From Brevundimonas sp. MYb52 (lineage in GTDB: Bacteria; Pseudomonadota; Alphaproteobacteria; Caulobacterales; Caulobacteraceae): a stretch of DNA of 64,000 nt. The notes beneath the pieces are model-generated. The model was not told where the DNA came from. It did not search any database and saw nothing but the letters and a program-made list of their open reading frames with translations. Location: contig NZ_PCPB01000001.1 in NCBI RefSeq assembly GCF_002979535.1, positions 186,001 through 250,000 of the forward strand. Direction: 5' to 3'. Within the stretch, counting starts at the first letter, position 1, and each line of letters starts with the position of its first letter. This document shows positions 52,572-60,853 of the stretch, one piece after another. A program made the position numbers and the translations under genes.

Positions 52572-53012
52572 ATGACCGGCGTCGCTTCCCGCCCCAGGAT
52601 GTCAGGCTGGCGCGCTCTGGTGACTGGCTTGGCGGCCGCTTTGGGGATGGCCGCGCCGGCCCAGGCCCAGGTGCAAAGCCTATCGCCAGACGCCGCTCCG
52701 GCCGCCTGGGTCGCCTATGCCGAGACGGCCACGCGCGCCGTCACGGCCTGGTTGGAGGAGGACAGTCAGTCGGCCTCCAACCTGCGCCTTTTGTTGCATC
52801 AAACGCGGGCGACGCCGAACCAGTCGACGCCGCCTCTGGAGCTCAAGCTCTGGATAGCCACCGACGGCGTCGTTTCGCGCGTAGAGGCTGCACCGCCCGC
52901 AAAGGATAGGTTAGGCCCTGATCTGCAGTCGTCCGTGCAAGGCCGTCGGCTTGCTCCGCCACCGCCCGGAATGCTCCAGCCCCTGCGCCTCGCCGTCCAA
53001 TTGGAGCCGTGA
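52572..53012 (+). CDS. Small secreted TonB_C-like protein
   Basis: 146 residues. Signal peptide (cleavage near PAQAQV, residue 34), then a compact domain with LELKLWIATDGVVSRVEAAP, then a final PLRLAVQLEP strand. The same layout forms the second half of the STN protein at 27931, so the two share a TonB_C-like domain without the STN part. It is the last gene of the plus-strand set; the next gene is convergent. Function unknown. Confidence 0.65.
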   Translation: MTGVASRPRMSGWRALVTGLAAALGMAAPAQAQVQSLSPDAAPAAWVAYAETATRAVTAWLEEDSQSASNLRLLLHQTRATPNQSTPPLELKLWIATDGVVSRVEAAPPAKDRLGPDLQSSVQGRRLAPPPPGMLQPLRLAVQLEP

Positions 53013-53043
53013 GCCGGGGCTGAAAAGCACTCCGTGTCAGTTC

Positions 53044-54102
53044 TTAGTCCGCCGCCAGGCTCGCGCTGTCGATGACGAAGCGATACTTCACGTCGCTGCG
53101 GGTCATGCGGGCGTAGGCGTCCTCGATCTGCTGGATCGGGATCATCTCGATGTCGGCGACGATGTTGTGCTCGGCGCAGAAGTCGAGCATCTCCTGGGTC
53201 TCGGCGATGCCGCCGATCATTGAGCCGGCGATGGACTTGCGCCGGAAGATCAGCGAGGCGAACTGCGGCGAGGGGTGGTTGTGTTCGGGCACGCCGACCA
53301 GAACCAGGGCGCCGTCACGACGCAGCAGGTTGGTGTAGACGTCTAGATCGTGGCTGGCGGCGACCGTGTTGATGATCAGATCGAAGCTGCCGCGGTGCGC
53401 CTTCATCTCATCGGCGTTGCGCGACACCACGACCTGATGGGCGCCCAGGGCCTTGGCGTCTTCACGCTTGTTTTCCGAGGTGGTGAAGGCCACGACTTCA
53501 GCGCCCAGGGCGCGGGCGAGCTTGACCCCCATATGGCCCAGGCCCCCGATGCCGACGACGCCGACCTTCTTGCCCGGCCCGGCGTTCCAGTGGCGCAGCG
53601 GCGACCAGGTGGTGATGCCGGCGCACAGCAGGGGGGCGACGGCGGCCAGTTGATCCTCGGGGTGGCTGACCTTCACCACGAACTTGTCGCTGACGACGAT
53701 GCGTTGCGAATAGCCGCCCAGGGTGTGGCCGGGGGCGTCCGGCGTGGGGCCGTTGTAGGTGCCGACCATGCCCGTGCCCTCGCAGTATTGCTCAAGCCCT
53801 TCGTCGCAGGCGGCGCAGGTCTGGCAACTGTCGACCATGCAGCCGACGCCGACCAGATCGCCTTCCTTGAAGCGGCTGACGTGGGCGCCGACGGCGGAGA
53901 CGCGGCCGACGATCTCGTGCCCCGGCACGCAAGGATAGAGGGTGCCGGCCCATTCGCCGCGCACCGTGTGCAGGTCGGAATGGCAGACGCCGCAATAGGC
54001 GATCTCGATCTGGACGTCGTGGTCGCCGGGGGTGCGGCGGACGATGTCGAGCGCTTCCAGCGGTTTGTCGGCGGCGTGGGCGCCATAGGCTTTGACGGTC
54101 AT
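53044..54102 (-). CDS. Zinc-dependent alcohol dehydrogenase (YahK/CAD-like, NADP-type)
   Basis: 352 residues of the medium-chain dehydrogenase family. The catalytic zinc site is C40 (in CGVCHSD) with H62-E63 (PGHEIVGRV); the structural zinc cysteines are in SCQTCAACDEGLEQYC. The nucleotide-binding motif is GIGGLGHMG (near 188). The class resembles cinnamyl-alcohol dehydrogenase and YahK, which reduce aldehydes. It is the last gene of a minus-strand operon of MFS, hydrolase and cupin genes under a divergent LysR regulator. The substrate is unknown but could be an aldehyde made by that set. Confidence 0.92.
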   Translation of the reverse strand: MTVKAYGAHAADKPLEALDIVRRTPGDHDVQIEIAYCGVCHSDLHTVRGEWAGTLYPCVPGHEIVGRVSAVGAHVSRFKEGDLVGVGCMVDSCQTCAACDEGLEQYCEGTGMVGTYNGPTPDAPGHTLGGYSQRIVVSDKFVVKVSHPEDQLAAVAPLLCAGITTWSPLRHWNAGPGKKVGVVGIGGLGHMGVKLARALGAEVVAFTTSENKREDAKALGAHQVVVSRNADEMKAHRGSFDLIINTVAASHDLDVYTNLLRRDGALVLVGVPEHNHPSPQFASLIFRRKSIAGSMIGGIAETQEMLDFCAEHNIVADIEMIPIQQIEDAYARMTRSDVKYRFVIDSASLAAD

Positions 54103-54135
54103 GGTGTTTTCCTCGGGGGACGCGGGTAGCGGGAG

Positions 54136-54621
54136 TTAGTCGGCCTGGACGGGGGCAAGGTATTCCGCCTCGGTCACATGTTCCATCCAGGTGACGGGTG
54201 AACCGTTCAGACTCTCCTGAATGGCGATGTGGCTCATGGCCTCATGCGGGGTCGCGCCGTGCCAGTGCCTGTGCTCGGCGGGACACCACAGGATGTCGCC
54301 GGCATGGAACTCCAGCTTCGGCCCGCCTTCGACCTGGGTCCAGCCCACGCCCTCGGTGACGATCAAGGTCTGGCCGAGTGGATGGGTGTGCCAGGCCGTG
54401 CGGGCGCCAGGCTCGAACCGCACCAGGGCGCCGCTGACGCGGGACGGCGCGGGGCGCTGGAACTGGCCGGTGACCGTCACCTTGCCGGTGAAGTAGTCAG
54501 CCGAACCCTCGGTGGTTTTCTGGTCGGCCTTGCGCAAGATGTCCATGATCGGTGCTCCTTCCTGAGCCTGAACGGGGAGGGCGAGTGCGGCGAGCGCCAG
54601 GGCGGCGGCGCGGGCCTTCAT
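54136..54621 (-). CDS. Secreted cupin-domain protein
   Basis: 161 residues. A signal peptide (ALALAALALPVQAQEG) precedes a single cupin domain (about 60-145) with metal ligands in WHTHPLGQ and CPAEHRHWHG. It is like the small cupins annotated as carboxymuconolactone- or mandelonitrile-lyase-related proteins. The start at 54621 overlaps the hydrolase stop as ATGA, so the two are coupled. An oxygenase, isomerase or sensing role are all possible. Confidence 0.82.
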   Translation of the reverse strand: MKARAAALALAALALPVQAQEGAPIMDILRKADQKTTEGSADYFTGKVTVTGQFQRPAPSRVSGALVRFEPGARTAWHTHPLGQTLIVTEGVGWTQVEGGPKLEFHAGDILWCPAEHRHWHGATPHEAMSHIAIQESLNGSPVTWMEHVTEAEYLAPVQAD

Positions 54622-55700
54622 TGGGACAATGCCTGACCGAAGAAATCGCCCAGTCGGTCGAACGGGATCACATCCAGACGGTCGTATAGGTCGACATGGT
54701 TGGCGCCGGGAATGATCATCAGTTCCTTGGGCTCGGCCGCCGCCGCATAGGCGGTCTCGCTGAAGTAGCGCGAGTGGGCTTTCTCGCCGTGAATCAGCAG
54801 GATCGGGCGCGGCGCGATCTCCTGGATGTAGGTCAGCAGCGGCATGTTCATGAAGGACAGAGCATTGGTCTGCGTCCAGGCATTGCCGGAGTTGACGGCG
54901 CGGGGATGATAGCCGCGCGGGGTCATGTAGTAGTCGGCGTAGTCCGCCATGAACTGCGGCTCGCCGCCCTTGAGGACAAGCGAAGCCGGGCCATAGGCCG
55001 GCGCGCCGTTTTTTAAGTCTTCCCAGCGCTGGCGGCTGAGTTGCTCCAGCGTTTGCGTGCGCTGCTCCAGCGTGACGCTGTCGTTGTAGCCCCGGGACAT
55101 GACGCGGGTCATGTCATACATGGTCACGGCGACGACGGCCTTGACGCGCTTGTCCACGGCGGCGGCGTTCAGGGCCATGCCGCCCCAGCCGCAGATGCCG
55201 ATCAGGCCGATCCGCTCGCGGTCCACGATGGGATGCAGACCGAGGAAGTCGACCGCCGCGCTGAAGTCCTCGGTGTTGATGTCGGGCGAGGCGACGTTGC
55301 GCGGTTCGCCGCCGCTCTCGCCGGTGAAGGACGGGTCGAAGGCCAGGGTGGCGAAGCCGCGCTCGGCCATGGTTTGGGCATAGAGGCCCGAGGCCTGTTC
55401 CTTGACCGCGCCGAACGGCCCACTGACGACCAGCGCCGCCAGGGGACGTTCCGTGCGGGTCTTGGGCAGATAGAGATCGCCCGCCAGGGTCAGGCCATAG
55501 CGATTCCTGAACGTGACCTTCTGGTGATCGACGTTCGGGCTTTGGGGAAAGGTCTTGTCCCAGTCGTCGGTCAGGGTCGGGGTGTCCTTGTGCTGGGCCT
55601 GGGCGGGGACGGTGATCCCGGCGCTCAGGGCGACGGCGCCGACGCCGGTCAGCTTCATCAGGTCGCGGCGCGCCAGATGGCGGGTGTCAGAGCGGGTCAT
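54618..55700 (-). CDS. Alpha/beta hydrolase with Tat-like signal
   Basis: 360 residues. The N-terminus has LARRDLMKLTGVGAVALSAG, a twin-arginine-type signal, then a hydrolase core (about 75-355). The nucleophile elbow is GICGWGG, so Cys replaces the usual Ser, as in the dienelactone-hydrolase-like COG1073 members; the catalytic His is in IPGANHVDLYD. I chose the ATG at 55700 because GAGGAG lies six bases upstream; an ATG at 55706 abuts that site. It is followed by the coupled cupin gene. Confidence 0.85.
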   Translation of the reverse strand: MTRSDTRHLARRDLMKLTGVGAVALSAGITVPAQAQHKDTPTLTDDWDKTFPQSPNVDHQKVTFRNRYGLTLAGDLYLPKTRTERPLAALVVSGPFGAVKEQASGLYAQTMAERGFATLAFDPSFTGESGGEPRNVASPDINTEDFSAAVDFLGLHPIVDRERIGLIGICGWGGMALNAAAVDKRVKAVVAVTMYDMTRVMSRGYNDSVTLEQRTQTLEQLSRQRWEDLKNGAPAYGPASLVLKGGEPQFMADYADYYMTPRGYHPRAVNSGNAWTQTNALSFMNMPLLTYIQEIAPRPILLIHGEKAHSRYFSETAYAAAAEPKELMIIPGANHVDLYDRLDVIPFDRLGDFFGQALSQ

Positions 55701-55723
55701 GATCATCTCCTCGGTCGTGTCGG

Positions 55724-56914
55724 TTATCGGGGTTTCAGGAGTTTCTGGCCGTTGCCGACCAGGACGACGGCGGCCCCGGCTAGGACGGCGCTGCCGATGA
55801 AGGTCGCCTGGATCGAAAAGCCGTCCAGCAGCCAGCCGCCGACCACCGCGCCCAGCAGGATGGAGGCCTGGATGGCCGCGACCATCAGGCTGCCGGCGGC
55901 CTCGGGCGCGTCATTGGCGTTCTGGGACATCCAGGTCATCCAGATCACCGACATGGCGGTGTTCATCGCACCCCACAGCACCAGGATCAGGCCTGTCGCG
56001 ATCGGCGAGGCGCCGAGGACCAGAAGACCCAGGGTGCAGGCGCCCATCACCAGGGCGGGCAGTTTCAGCAGACGAGCGACCTCGCCCCTGACGAAGCGGC
56101 CCGAGGCCCAGGTTCCGACGAAGCCCGCGCAGCCCAGCGCCAGCAGCAGGATCGACAGCAGGGTGACGTCCACCCCCGTCACCCGCTCAAGGAAGGGGCG
56201 CAGGTAGGTGAACATGGTGAAGGCCGAGCCCCAGGACAGCATGGAGGCGATCAGACCCGTCAGGAAATAGGGCCGCTTCAGCAGGCTGAACATGGCGCGG
56301 AAATCCTGCTGCTGACGGGCCGGCAGGGAGGGCAGGGCGACGACATGCCAGATCAGGTTCAGCGCCACGATGGGCGTCAGCGCCCAGAAGACCTCGCGCC
56401 AGCCCAGCAGGCCGCCGAGGTAGCTGCCGGCGGGCGCAGCGAAGGCCGCCGCGATCGCCTGGCCGCCGAACATCAGGGCCAGGGCGCGCGGCACCTCGGC
56501 CTCGGGAACCAGGCGCATGATGACGGCGGTGGCCAGGGCCCAGAAGCCGCCGACGCAGACGCCCAGCAGGGCGCGGCCGATCATCAGCACGGCGAAGCTG
56601 GGCGCCGCCGCGACCAGCACCAGGGACACCAGCATCAGGGCGGTCATGGCGACCAGAACCCATTTGCGGTTCAGTCGCCCCGCTGAGGTGGTGACCAGCA
56701 GGCTGGCGGCGATGGCGAACAGGCCGCTGATCGAGATGGCCTGTCCGGTCTGGCCCTCGGTGGCGCCCAGGCCGTGGGCCATCGGGGTCAGCAGGCTGAC
56801 CGGCATGAACTCCGAGGAGATCAGCAGGGCCACGCACAGGGTCATGGACAGGACGGCGCCCCAGGCGGCGACGGGACGCATGGTCGTATCGGCAGAGAGT
56901 GTGGCTTGGGTCAT
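55724..56914 (-). CDS. MFS transporter, DHA1 family
   Basis: 396 residues with the expected 12 membrane helices and the loop motif GRLNRKWVLV between helices 2 and 3, plus RALLGVCVGGFWALATAVIM. It belongs with the drug/proton or arabinose-efflux (YdhP/AraJ) group. It is the first gene of the operon that continues with hydrolase, cupin and dehydrogenase genes. A LysR regulator is divergent. Efflux of a metabolite or toxic aromatic is the likely role. Confidence 0.9.
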   Translation of the reverse strand: MTQATLSADTTMRPVAAWGAVLSMTLCVALLISSEFMPVSLLTPMAHGLGATEGQTGQAISISGLFAIAASLLVTTSAGRLNRKWVLVAMTALMLVSLVLVAAAPSFAVLMIGRALLGVCVGGFWALATAVIMRLVPEAEVPRALALMFGGQAIAAAFAAPAGSYLGGLLGWREVFWALTPIVALNLIWHVVALPSLPARQQQDFRAMFSLLKRPYFLTGLIASMLSWGSAFTMFTYLRPFLERVTGVDVTLLSILLLALGCAGFVGTWASGRFVRGEVARLLKLPALVMGACTLGLLVLGASPIATGLILVLWGAMNTAMSVIWMTWMSQNANDAPEAAGSLMVAAIQASILLGAVVGGWLLDGFSIQATFIGSAVLAGAAVVLVGNGQKLLKPR

Positions 56915-56944
56915 GGCCGGCCTTCTACCGGCGGCGAGACAAAG

Positions 56945-56977
56945 CGATTAGCCGGCTCAATTGGCATGAACTAATCG
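56945..56977. promoter_or_regulatory. Likely LysR operator between divergent MFS and LysR genes
   Basis: CGATTAG (56945-56951) and CTAATCG (56971-56977) form a perfect inverted repeat with a 19-base spacer. It lies in the 104-base gap between divergent genes, 42 bases before the LysR start, where LysR-family recognition sites are normally found. Confidence 0.5.
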
Positions 56978-57018
56978 ACAGGATCGAATAATCTGACGCT
57001 CCACCACGGGAAGGCGCC

Positions 57019-57930
57019 ATGGAACGGACCGACTTCAATCAACTGACCTGGTTCCAGGCTGTGGCCGAGGAGCGCAGCTTCACCAAGGCGGCGGCGCGTC
57101 TGGGCGTGGCGCAGTCGACGCTCAGCCATGCCATCAAGCAGTTGGAGGCCCGCATGGGCATCCGTCTTCTGACCCGGACGACGCGCAACGTCGCCACCAC
57201 CGTCGCGGGCGAGCGGCTGCTGCAGACCATCGCCCCGCGCATGACCGAGATCGAGGCCGAGATCGCCGCCCTGACGGCGTTTCGCGACAAGCCGTCCGGC
57301 TCCATCCGGCTGACCCTGTCCGATCACGCCCTGGACACGGTGGTCTGGCCCAAGCTGAAGCCGGTGCTGGCCGCCTATCCCGACATCAGCGTCGAGCTGC
57401 TGCTGGACAACACCTTCCGCAACATCGTCGAGGAGGGCTACGACGCCGGCGTCCGCCTCGGCGAGAGCGTGGAAAAGGACATGATCGCCGTCCGCATCGG
57501 GCCGGACTGGCGTCTGGTGGCGGTGGCCTCGCCCGCCTACCTGGCGGCGCACGGACGACCGCGGCACCCTCAGGATCTGGTGCGCCACCGCTGCATCAAC
57601 ACGCGCCAGGAAACCTCAGGCGGGCTCTACGCCTGGGAGTTTGAAAAGGACGGCAAGGAGCTGCGGGTCCGGGTCAGCGGCCAACTGACCTTCAACAATT
57701 CCTACGCCATGGTCGATGCGGCGGTCAGCGGCTTCGGCATCGCCTATGTGCCGGACAGCATGGTGTCAGCCGCTGTCGCCTCGGGCGCGCTGGAGGTAGT
57801 GCTGGACGACTGGTCCCCGCCGTTCGAAGGCTACTTTCTCTATTACCCGAGCCGCCGTCAGAACCTGCTGGCCTTCCAGATCATCGTGGATGCTCTGCGG
57901 CATAGACGGGCGGAGACGGGGCTGTCCTAA
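57019..57930 (+). CDS. LysR-family transcriptional regulator
   Basis: 303 residues. N-terminal winged HTH (about 4-64, with FTKAAARLGVAQSTLSHAIK) and a substrate-binding domain (about 92-295). It is transcribed away from the MFS-hydrolase-cupin-dehydrogenase operon, and an inverted repeat in between fits as its operator. Its stop overlaps the convergent SDR stop by four bases (57927-57930). The inducer is unknown. Confidence 0.93.
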   Translation: MERTDFNQLTWFQAVAEERSFTKAAARLGVAQSTLSHAIKQLEARMGIRLLTRTTRNVATTVAGERLLQTIAPRMTEIEAEIAALTAFRDKPSGSIRLTLSDHALDTVVWPKLKPVLAAYPDISVELLLDNTFRNIVEEGYDAGVRLGESVEKDMIAVRIGPDWRLVAVASPAYLAAHGRPRHPQDLVRHRCINTRQETSGGLYAWEFEKDGKELRVRVSGQLTFNNSYAMVDAAVSGFGIAYVPDSMVSAAVASGALEVVLDDWSPPFEGYFLYYPSRRQNLLAFQIIVDALRHRRAETGLS

Positions 57931-58607
57931 ACCCGCCCCTTGACCGGCAGCAGGGCGCCCGTGACGGCCGAGGCCGCGTCACTGGCGAGGAACAGCATCA
58001 CAGACGCCAGCTCGGCCGGCTGGACCCAGGTCGAGAAGTCGGCGCCCGCCATGTCCGCGCGGTTGGCGGGGGTGTCGATGATGGAAGGCAGGACGGCGTT
58101 GACGGTCAGGGGCGACGCCCTGGTTTCCTCGGCCAGAGCTTCGGTCAGCTTGTGCACGCCGGCCTTGGATGCGGCATAGGCGCCCATGCCTGCGCTGGCC
58201 TGAAGCGCGCCCAGAGCGCCGACGTTGACGATGCGTCCGGCGCTCGACTTGGCCAGATGGGGCAGGGCGGCGCGACAAGCGTTCAGCACGGTCGTCAGGT
58301 TCATCCGCTGCATCCGATCCCAGCTTTCCAGCGGGCCTTCGGTCGTCTGCCAGACGAAGCCGCCGACGGCGTTGAGCAGGCAGTCGATACGGCCGAAGCG
58401 TTGGGTTGCAGCCTCCATAGCGGCCAGGGCGGCGTTCGGATCGGTCAGGTCGATTCCGCCGAGGCCCAGCCAGTCGTCGCCGTCCGCGCGCTCTACGGGA
58501 CCGAAATCGATGGCGGCTACGGCGTCGCCGCGCATCAGGGCGGCGTCCGCAATGGCCCGTCCGAGCACGCCAGAGGCGCCGGTGATCACTGTGACTCGCT
58601 TGCTCAT
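57927..58607 (-). CDS. Short-chain dehydrogenase/reductase
   Basis: 226 residues. The NAD(P) motif is TGASGVLG near residue 7 and the catalytic YAASK is near residue 146; the family-typical NAVGG (in place of NNAG) is near 81. The start at 58607 (MSKRVTVITGAS) is preferred over an upstream ATG at 58652. It is divergent from the IclR gene. It could act on a diol or keto intermediate of the nearby aromatic pathway; the substrate is not shown. Confidence 0.9.
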   Translation of the reverse strand: MSKRVTVITGASGVLGRAIADAALMRGDAVAAIDFGPVERADGDDWLGLGGIDLTDPNAALAAMEAATQRFGRIDCLLNAVGGFVWQTTEGPLESWDRMQRMNLTTVLNACRAALPHLAKSSAGRIVNVGALGALQASAGMGAYAASKAGVHKLTEALAEETRASPLTVNAVLPSIIDTPANRADMAGADFSTWVQPAELASVMLFLASDAASAVTGALLPVKGRV

Positions 58608-58766
58608 CGGGGCCTCTTGATTGGTCAGTTGCTCAGCTTCGGGCGCGGTCATGCCAGGGTCAAGGCTGCGGGCGGCCGATCATTGAGGCGCGGCTGGTCA
58701 TATCCAAACGCGTCACGCTGTGGCTAAACCGTGTACCTTGGCGTCCATGATAAAGGCGGAGGCGGA

Positions 58767-59534
58767 ATGAGCGAAGCAGGCGAGCGGAGGCAGGGCATTC
58801 AGTCCGTGGGCATCGGCCTGCGGGTTCTGGAGGTTCTGGCGGCGCAGAACGGCGCGGCGGCGCTGGGCGCGATCGCCCAGGCGTCGGATCTGTCGGCGTC
58901 ACAGGCGCACCGCTATCTGGCCAGTCTGATCGCCGCCGGGATGGCGCGTCAGGATACGGCGACGGGGCGGTATGAATTGGGGCCGGGCGCGCTGCGTCTG
59001 GGGCTGGCGGCGCTGTCGCGGATGGACAGCTTCCGCGAGGCGGCGATCGCCCTGACCGACTATGTCGCCGAGACCGGGCGCACGGTGCAGATGGGCGCTC
59101 TTGGCCCCACCGGGCCGATCGTGGTGCGCTGGATCATGGGCACGCCGGCCATCTCGACGTCGCTGATGGTCGGCTCGCCGCTGCCGTTGCTGAGTTCGGC
59201 GACAGGGCATGTGTTTCTGGCCTTCCGACCCGAGGCGGCGACGCGCCAGATGGTCGAGCGCGAAACCCAGCCGCAGTTCCAGCCGGTCGATGTCGAGGGC
59301 TTGCGGGCGCGTGTTCAGCGCGACGGCTATTCCGCTGTTCGGGGCGACCTGATCCCCGGTCTGCGGGCCACCGCCGTGCCGATCTTCGACCTGCAGGGGG
59401 AGGCGGTCTTCACCGCCACGGTTCTGGCGACCGACGTGTTCAAGCCGGAATACGACGATCAGGCGCGCCAACGCCTGATCGAAGTGTGCGACCAGATCAC
59501 GCTGGCGACGGGCGGGGTGCGTCCGTTGCTCTGA
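58767..59534 (+). CDS. IclR-family transcriptional regulator
   Basis: 255 residues. N-terminal winged HTH (about 10-70, QSVGIGLRVLEVLAAQNGAA, then DLSASQAHRYLASLIAAGM) and a C-terminal effector domain (about 85-250). The ATG at 58767 follows GGAGGCGGA. IclR members often control aromatic-acid degradation operons. It lies beside the reductase/oxygenase genes, and the inverted repeat at 60747-60765 is a possible operator. Effector could be gentisate, salicylate or a related acid. Confidence 0.92.
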   Translation: MSEAGERRQGIQSVGIGLRVLEVLAAQNGAAALGAIAQASDLSASQAHRYLASLIAAGMARQDTATGRYELGPGALRLGLAALSRMDSFREAAIALTDYVAETGRTVQMGALGPTGPIVVRWIMGTPAISTSLMVGSPLPLLSSATGHVFLAFRPEAATRQMVERETQPQFQPVDVEGLRARVQRDGYSAVRGDLIPGLRATAVPIFDLQGEAVFTATVLATDVFKPEYDDQARQRLIEVCDQITLATGGVRPLL

Positions 59535-59538
59535 CGGC

Positions 59539-60729
59539 TCAGACGGCGACGGCCTTGCGCAGGTCGGTCGTCGGATCGGAGGCCGTTTCCGCGATCAGGG
59601 TCTTGCCCATCAGGCGGCGCGCCGTGGCGAAATCGCGCGGTTGATCCAGACAAACGGCCCCGACCAGAGTGCCTTCACGCAGATAGAGACGCACCGCATC
59701 GCCGCGCGAAATGACCATGTCGCCGGCCGCCGGATCACCGAGGATTTGCAGGTTGCAGCCGCACTGGGCGGTCCAGAACCAGGGCGTCGGCTCGACCTCG
59801 GCGGGCTGGCCCATAATGGCGAGGGCGGCGGCGCGGGCCGAGGTCTGGGCGTGGGCCCAGGTTTCCATGCGGGCGGCGGCGCCGTCGCGGACCCGCGCGG
59901 CCAGATCGCCCACGGCGAAGATGCGATCGTCGGCGGGCGAGCGGTAGTCGTCGCCGACCAGAACCCCGCCCGCCACCGGCAGACCCGCCGCCTCGGCCAT
60001 CTCGGTCGAGGGGATGATGCCGATGCCGACGACGATCAGGTCGGCCTCTATGGTCGTGCCGTCGTCCAGCCGGGCGATGACCGATCCGTCAGCGGCGTCT
60101 TCCAGCGCCTGCAATGACCGGCCCAGCTTGACCTCGACGCCGATGCGGGCGTGGGCGGCGGCCAGCCACTGGGCGGCCTCCGCCGGGACGTTGCGGCCCA
60201 GCAGCCGCTCGCCGGCTTCGATCACCGTGGCGGTCAGGCCCAGACCCCGCAGGGTCGAGGCGGCCTCCAGACCGATCACCCCGCCGCCGATCACCAGGGC
60301 GCGGGCGCCGGGTCTGGCCGCCGCCGCGATGGCGCGGGCGTCGTCGGCGGTGCGCAGGTAGCGGACAGCCGGGTGGTCGGGCAGGGGCAGGCGGCGCACG
60401 CGGCCGCCCATGGCCAGGACCAGTGTGTCGAAGGGCTCGACCGATCCATCGGCCAGACGAATCTGGCCCGCATCACGGTCGATGGCGACGGCCTCGGCGC
60501 CCAGTTTCAGGCTTACGTCCAACTCGGCCCAGCGTTCAACGGGCGCCAGCCAGACCGGATCGGCCTCTGCGCCCGACAGGTAGTCCTTGGACAGGCTTGG
60601 ACGTTCGTAGGGGGGGTGCGGCTCGTCCCCGACGACGAGAATAGACCCCGAAAAACCCAGATCCCGCAATGAGATAGCGGTCGCGCCGCCGGCGTGTCCG
60701 GCGCCCAGGATGACGATGCGTTCAGCCAT
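59539..60729 (-). CDS. FAD-dependent ferredoxin reductase (oxygenase component)
   Basis: 396 residues of the BphA4/ferredoxin-NAD(P)H reductase family. FAD motif ILGAGHAGGATAI at residue 6, NAD motif VIGGGVIGLEAAS near 148 and the late VGDLAARV near 268. It passes electrons from NADH to a Rieske ferredoxin, here probably that at 62577. It is divergent from the oxygenase alpha gene with 124 bases between, which contain probable operator sites. It is convergent with IclR. Confidence 0.92.
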   Translation of the reverse strand: MAERIVILGAGHAGGATAISLRDLGFSGSILVVGDEPHPPYERPSLSKDYLSGAEADPVWLAPVERWAELDVSLKLGAEAVAIDRDAGQIRLADGSVEPFDTLVLAMGGRVRRLPLPDHPAVRYLRTADDARAIAAAARPGARALVIGGGVIGLEAASTLRGLGLTATVIEAGERLLGRNVPAEAAQWLAAAHARIGVEVKLGRSLQALEDAADGSVIARLDDGTTIEADLIVVGIGIIPSTEMAEAAGLPVAGGVLVGDDYRSPADDRIFAVGDLAARVRDGAAARMETWAHAQTSARAAALAIMGQPAEVEPTPWFWTAQCGCNLQILGDPAAGDMVISRGDAVRLYLREGTLVGAVCLDQPRDFATARRLMGKTLIAETASDPTTDLRKAVAV

Positions 60730-60746
60730 TTGTGATCTCCATCGGT

Positions 60747-60765
60747 CGTTGCATCACATGCAACG
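60747..60765. promoter_or_regulatory. Inverted-repeat operator in the oxygenase/reductase divergent region
   Basis: CGTTGCAT (60747-60754) and ATGCAACG (60758-60765) are a perfect inverted repeat with a three-base spacer. It lies between the divergent reductase and oxygenase genes, so one bound regulator, for example the nearby IclR protein, could control both. Confidence 0.6.
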
Positions 60766-60768
60766 CAT

Positions 60769-60782
60769 TTGACATAGATCAA
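60769..60782. promoter_or_regulatory. FNR/CRP-like box (one mismatch)
   Basis: TTGAC-ATAG-ATCAA matches the FNR/FixK consensus TTGAT-N4-ATCAA at nine of ten fixed bases. TTGACA at 60769 could also be a -35 element, but no good -10 follows at 17 bases. Confidence 0.35.
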
Positions 60783-60853
60783 AAACCACGACACCAATGC
60801 GGTCAACGGCGACATGAGATCGCTGCTTCGAATTCTTTGTCCGGGAGCTTTCA

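Noticed and set aside
49016..52573. A 1185-codon antisense frame across the end of the exoprotein, SapC and OmpH genes
   Set aside because: It crosses three well-supported plus-strand genes, reads like shadow sequence and has no recognisable motif.
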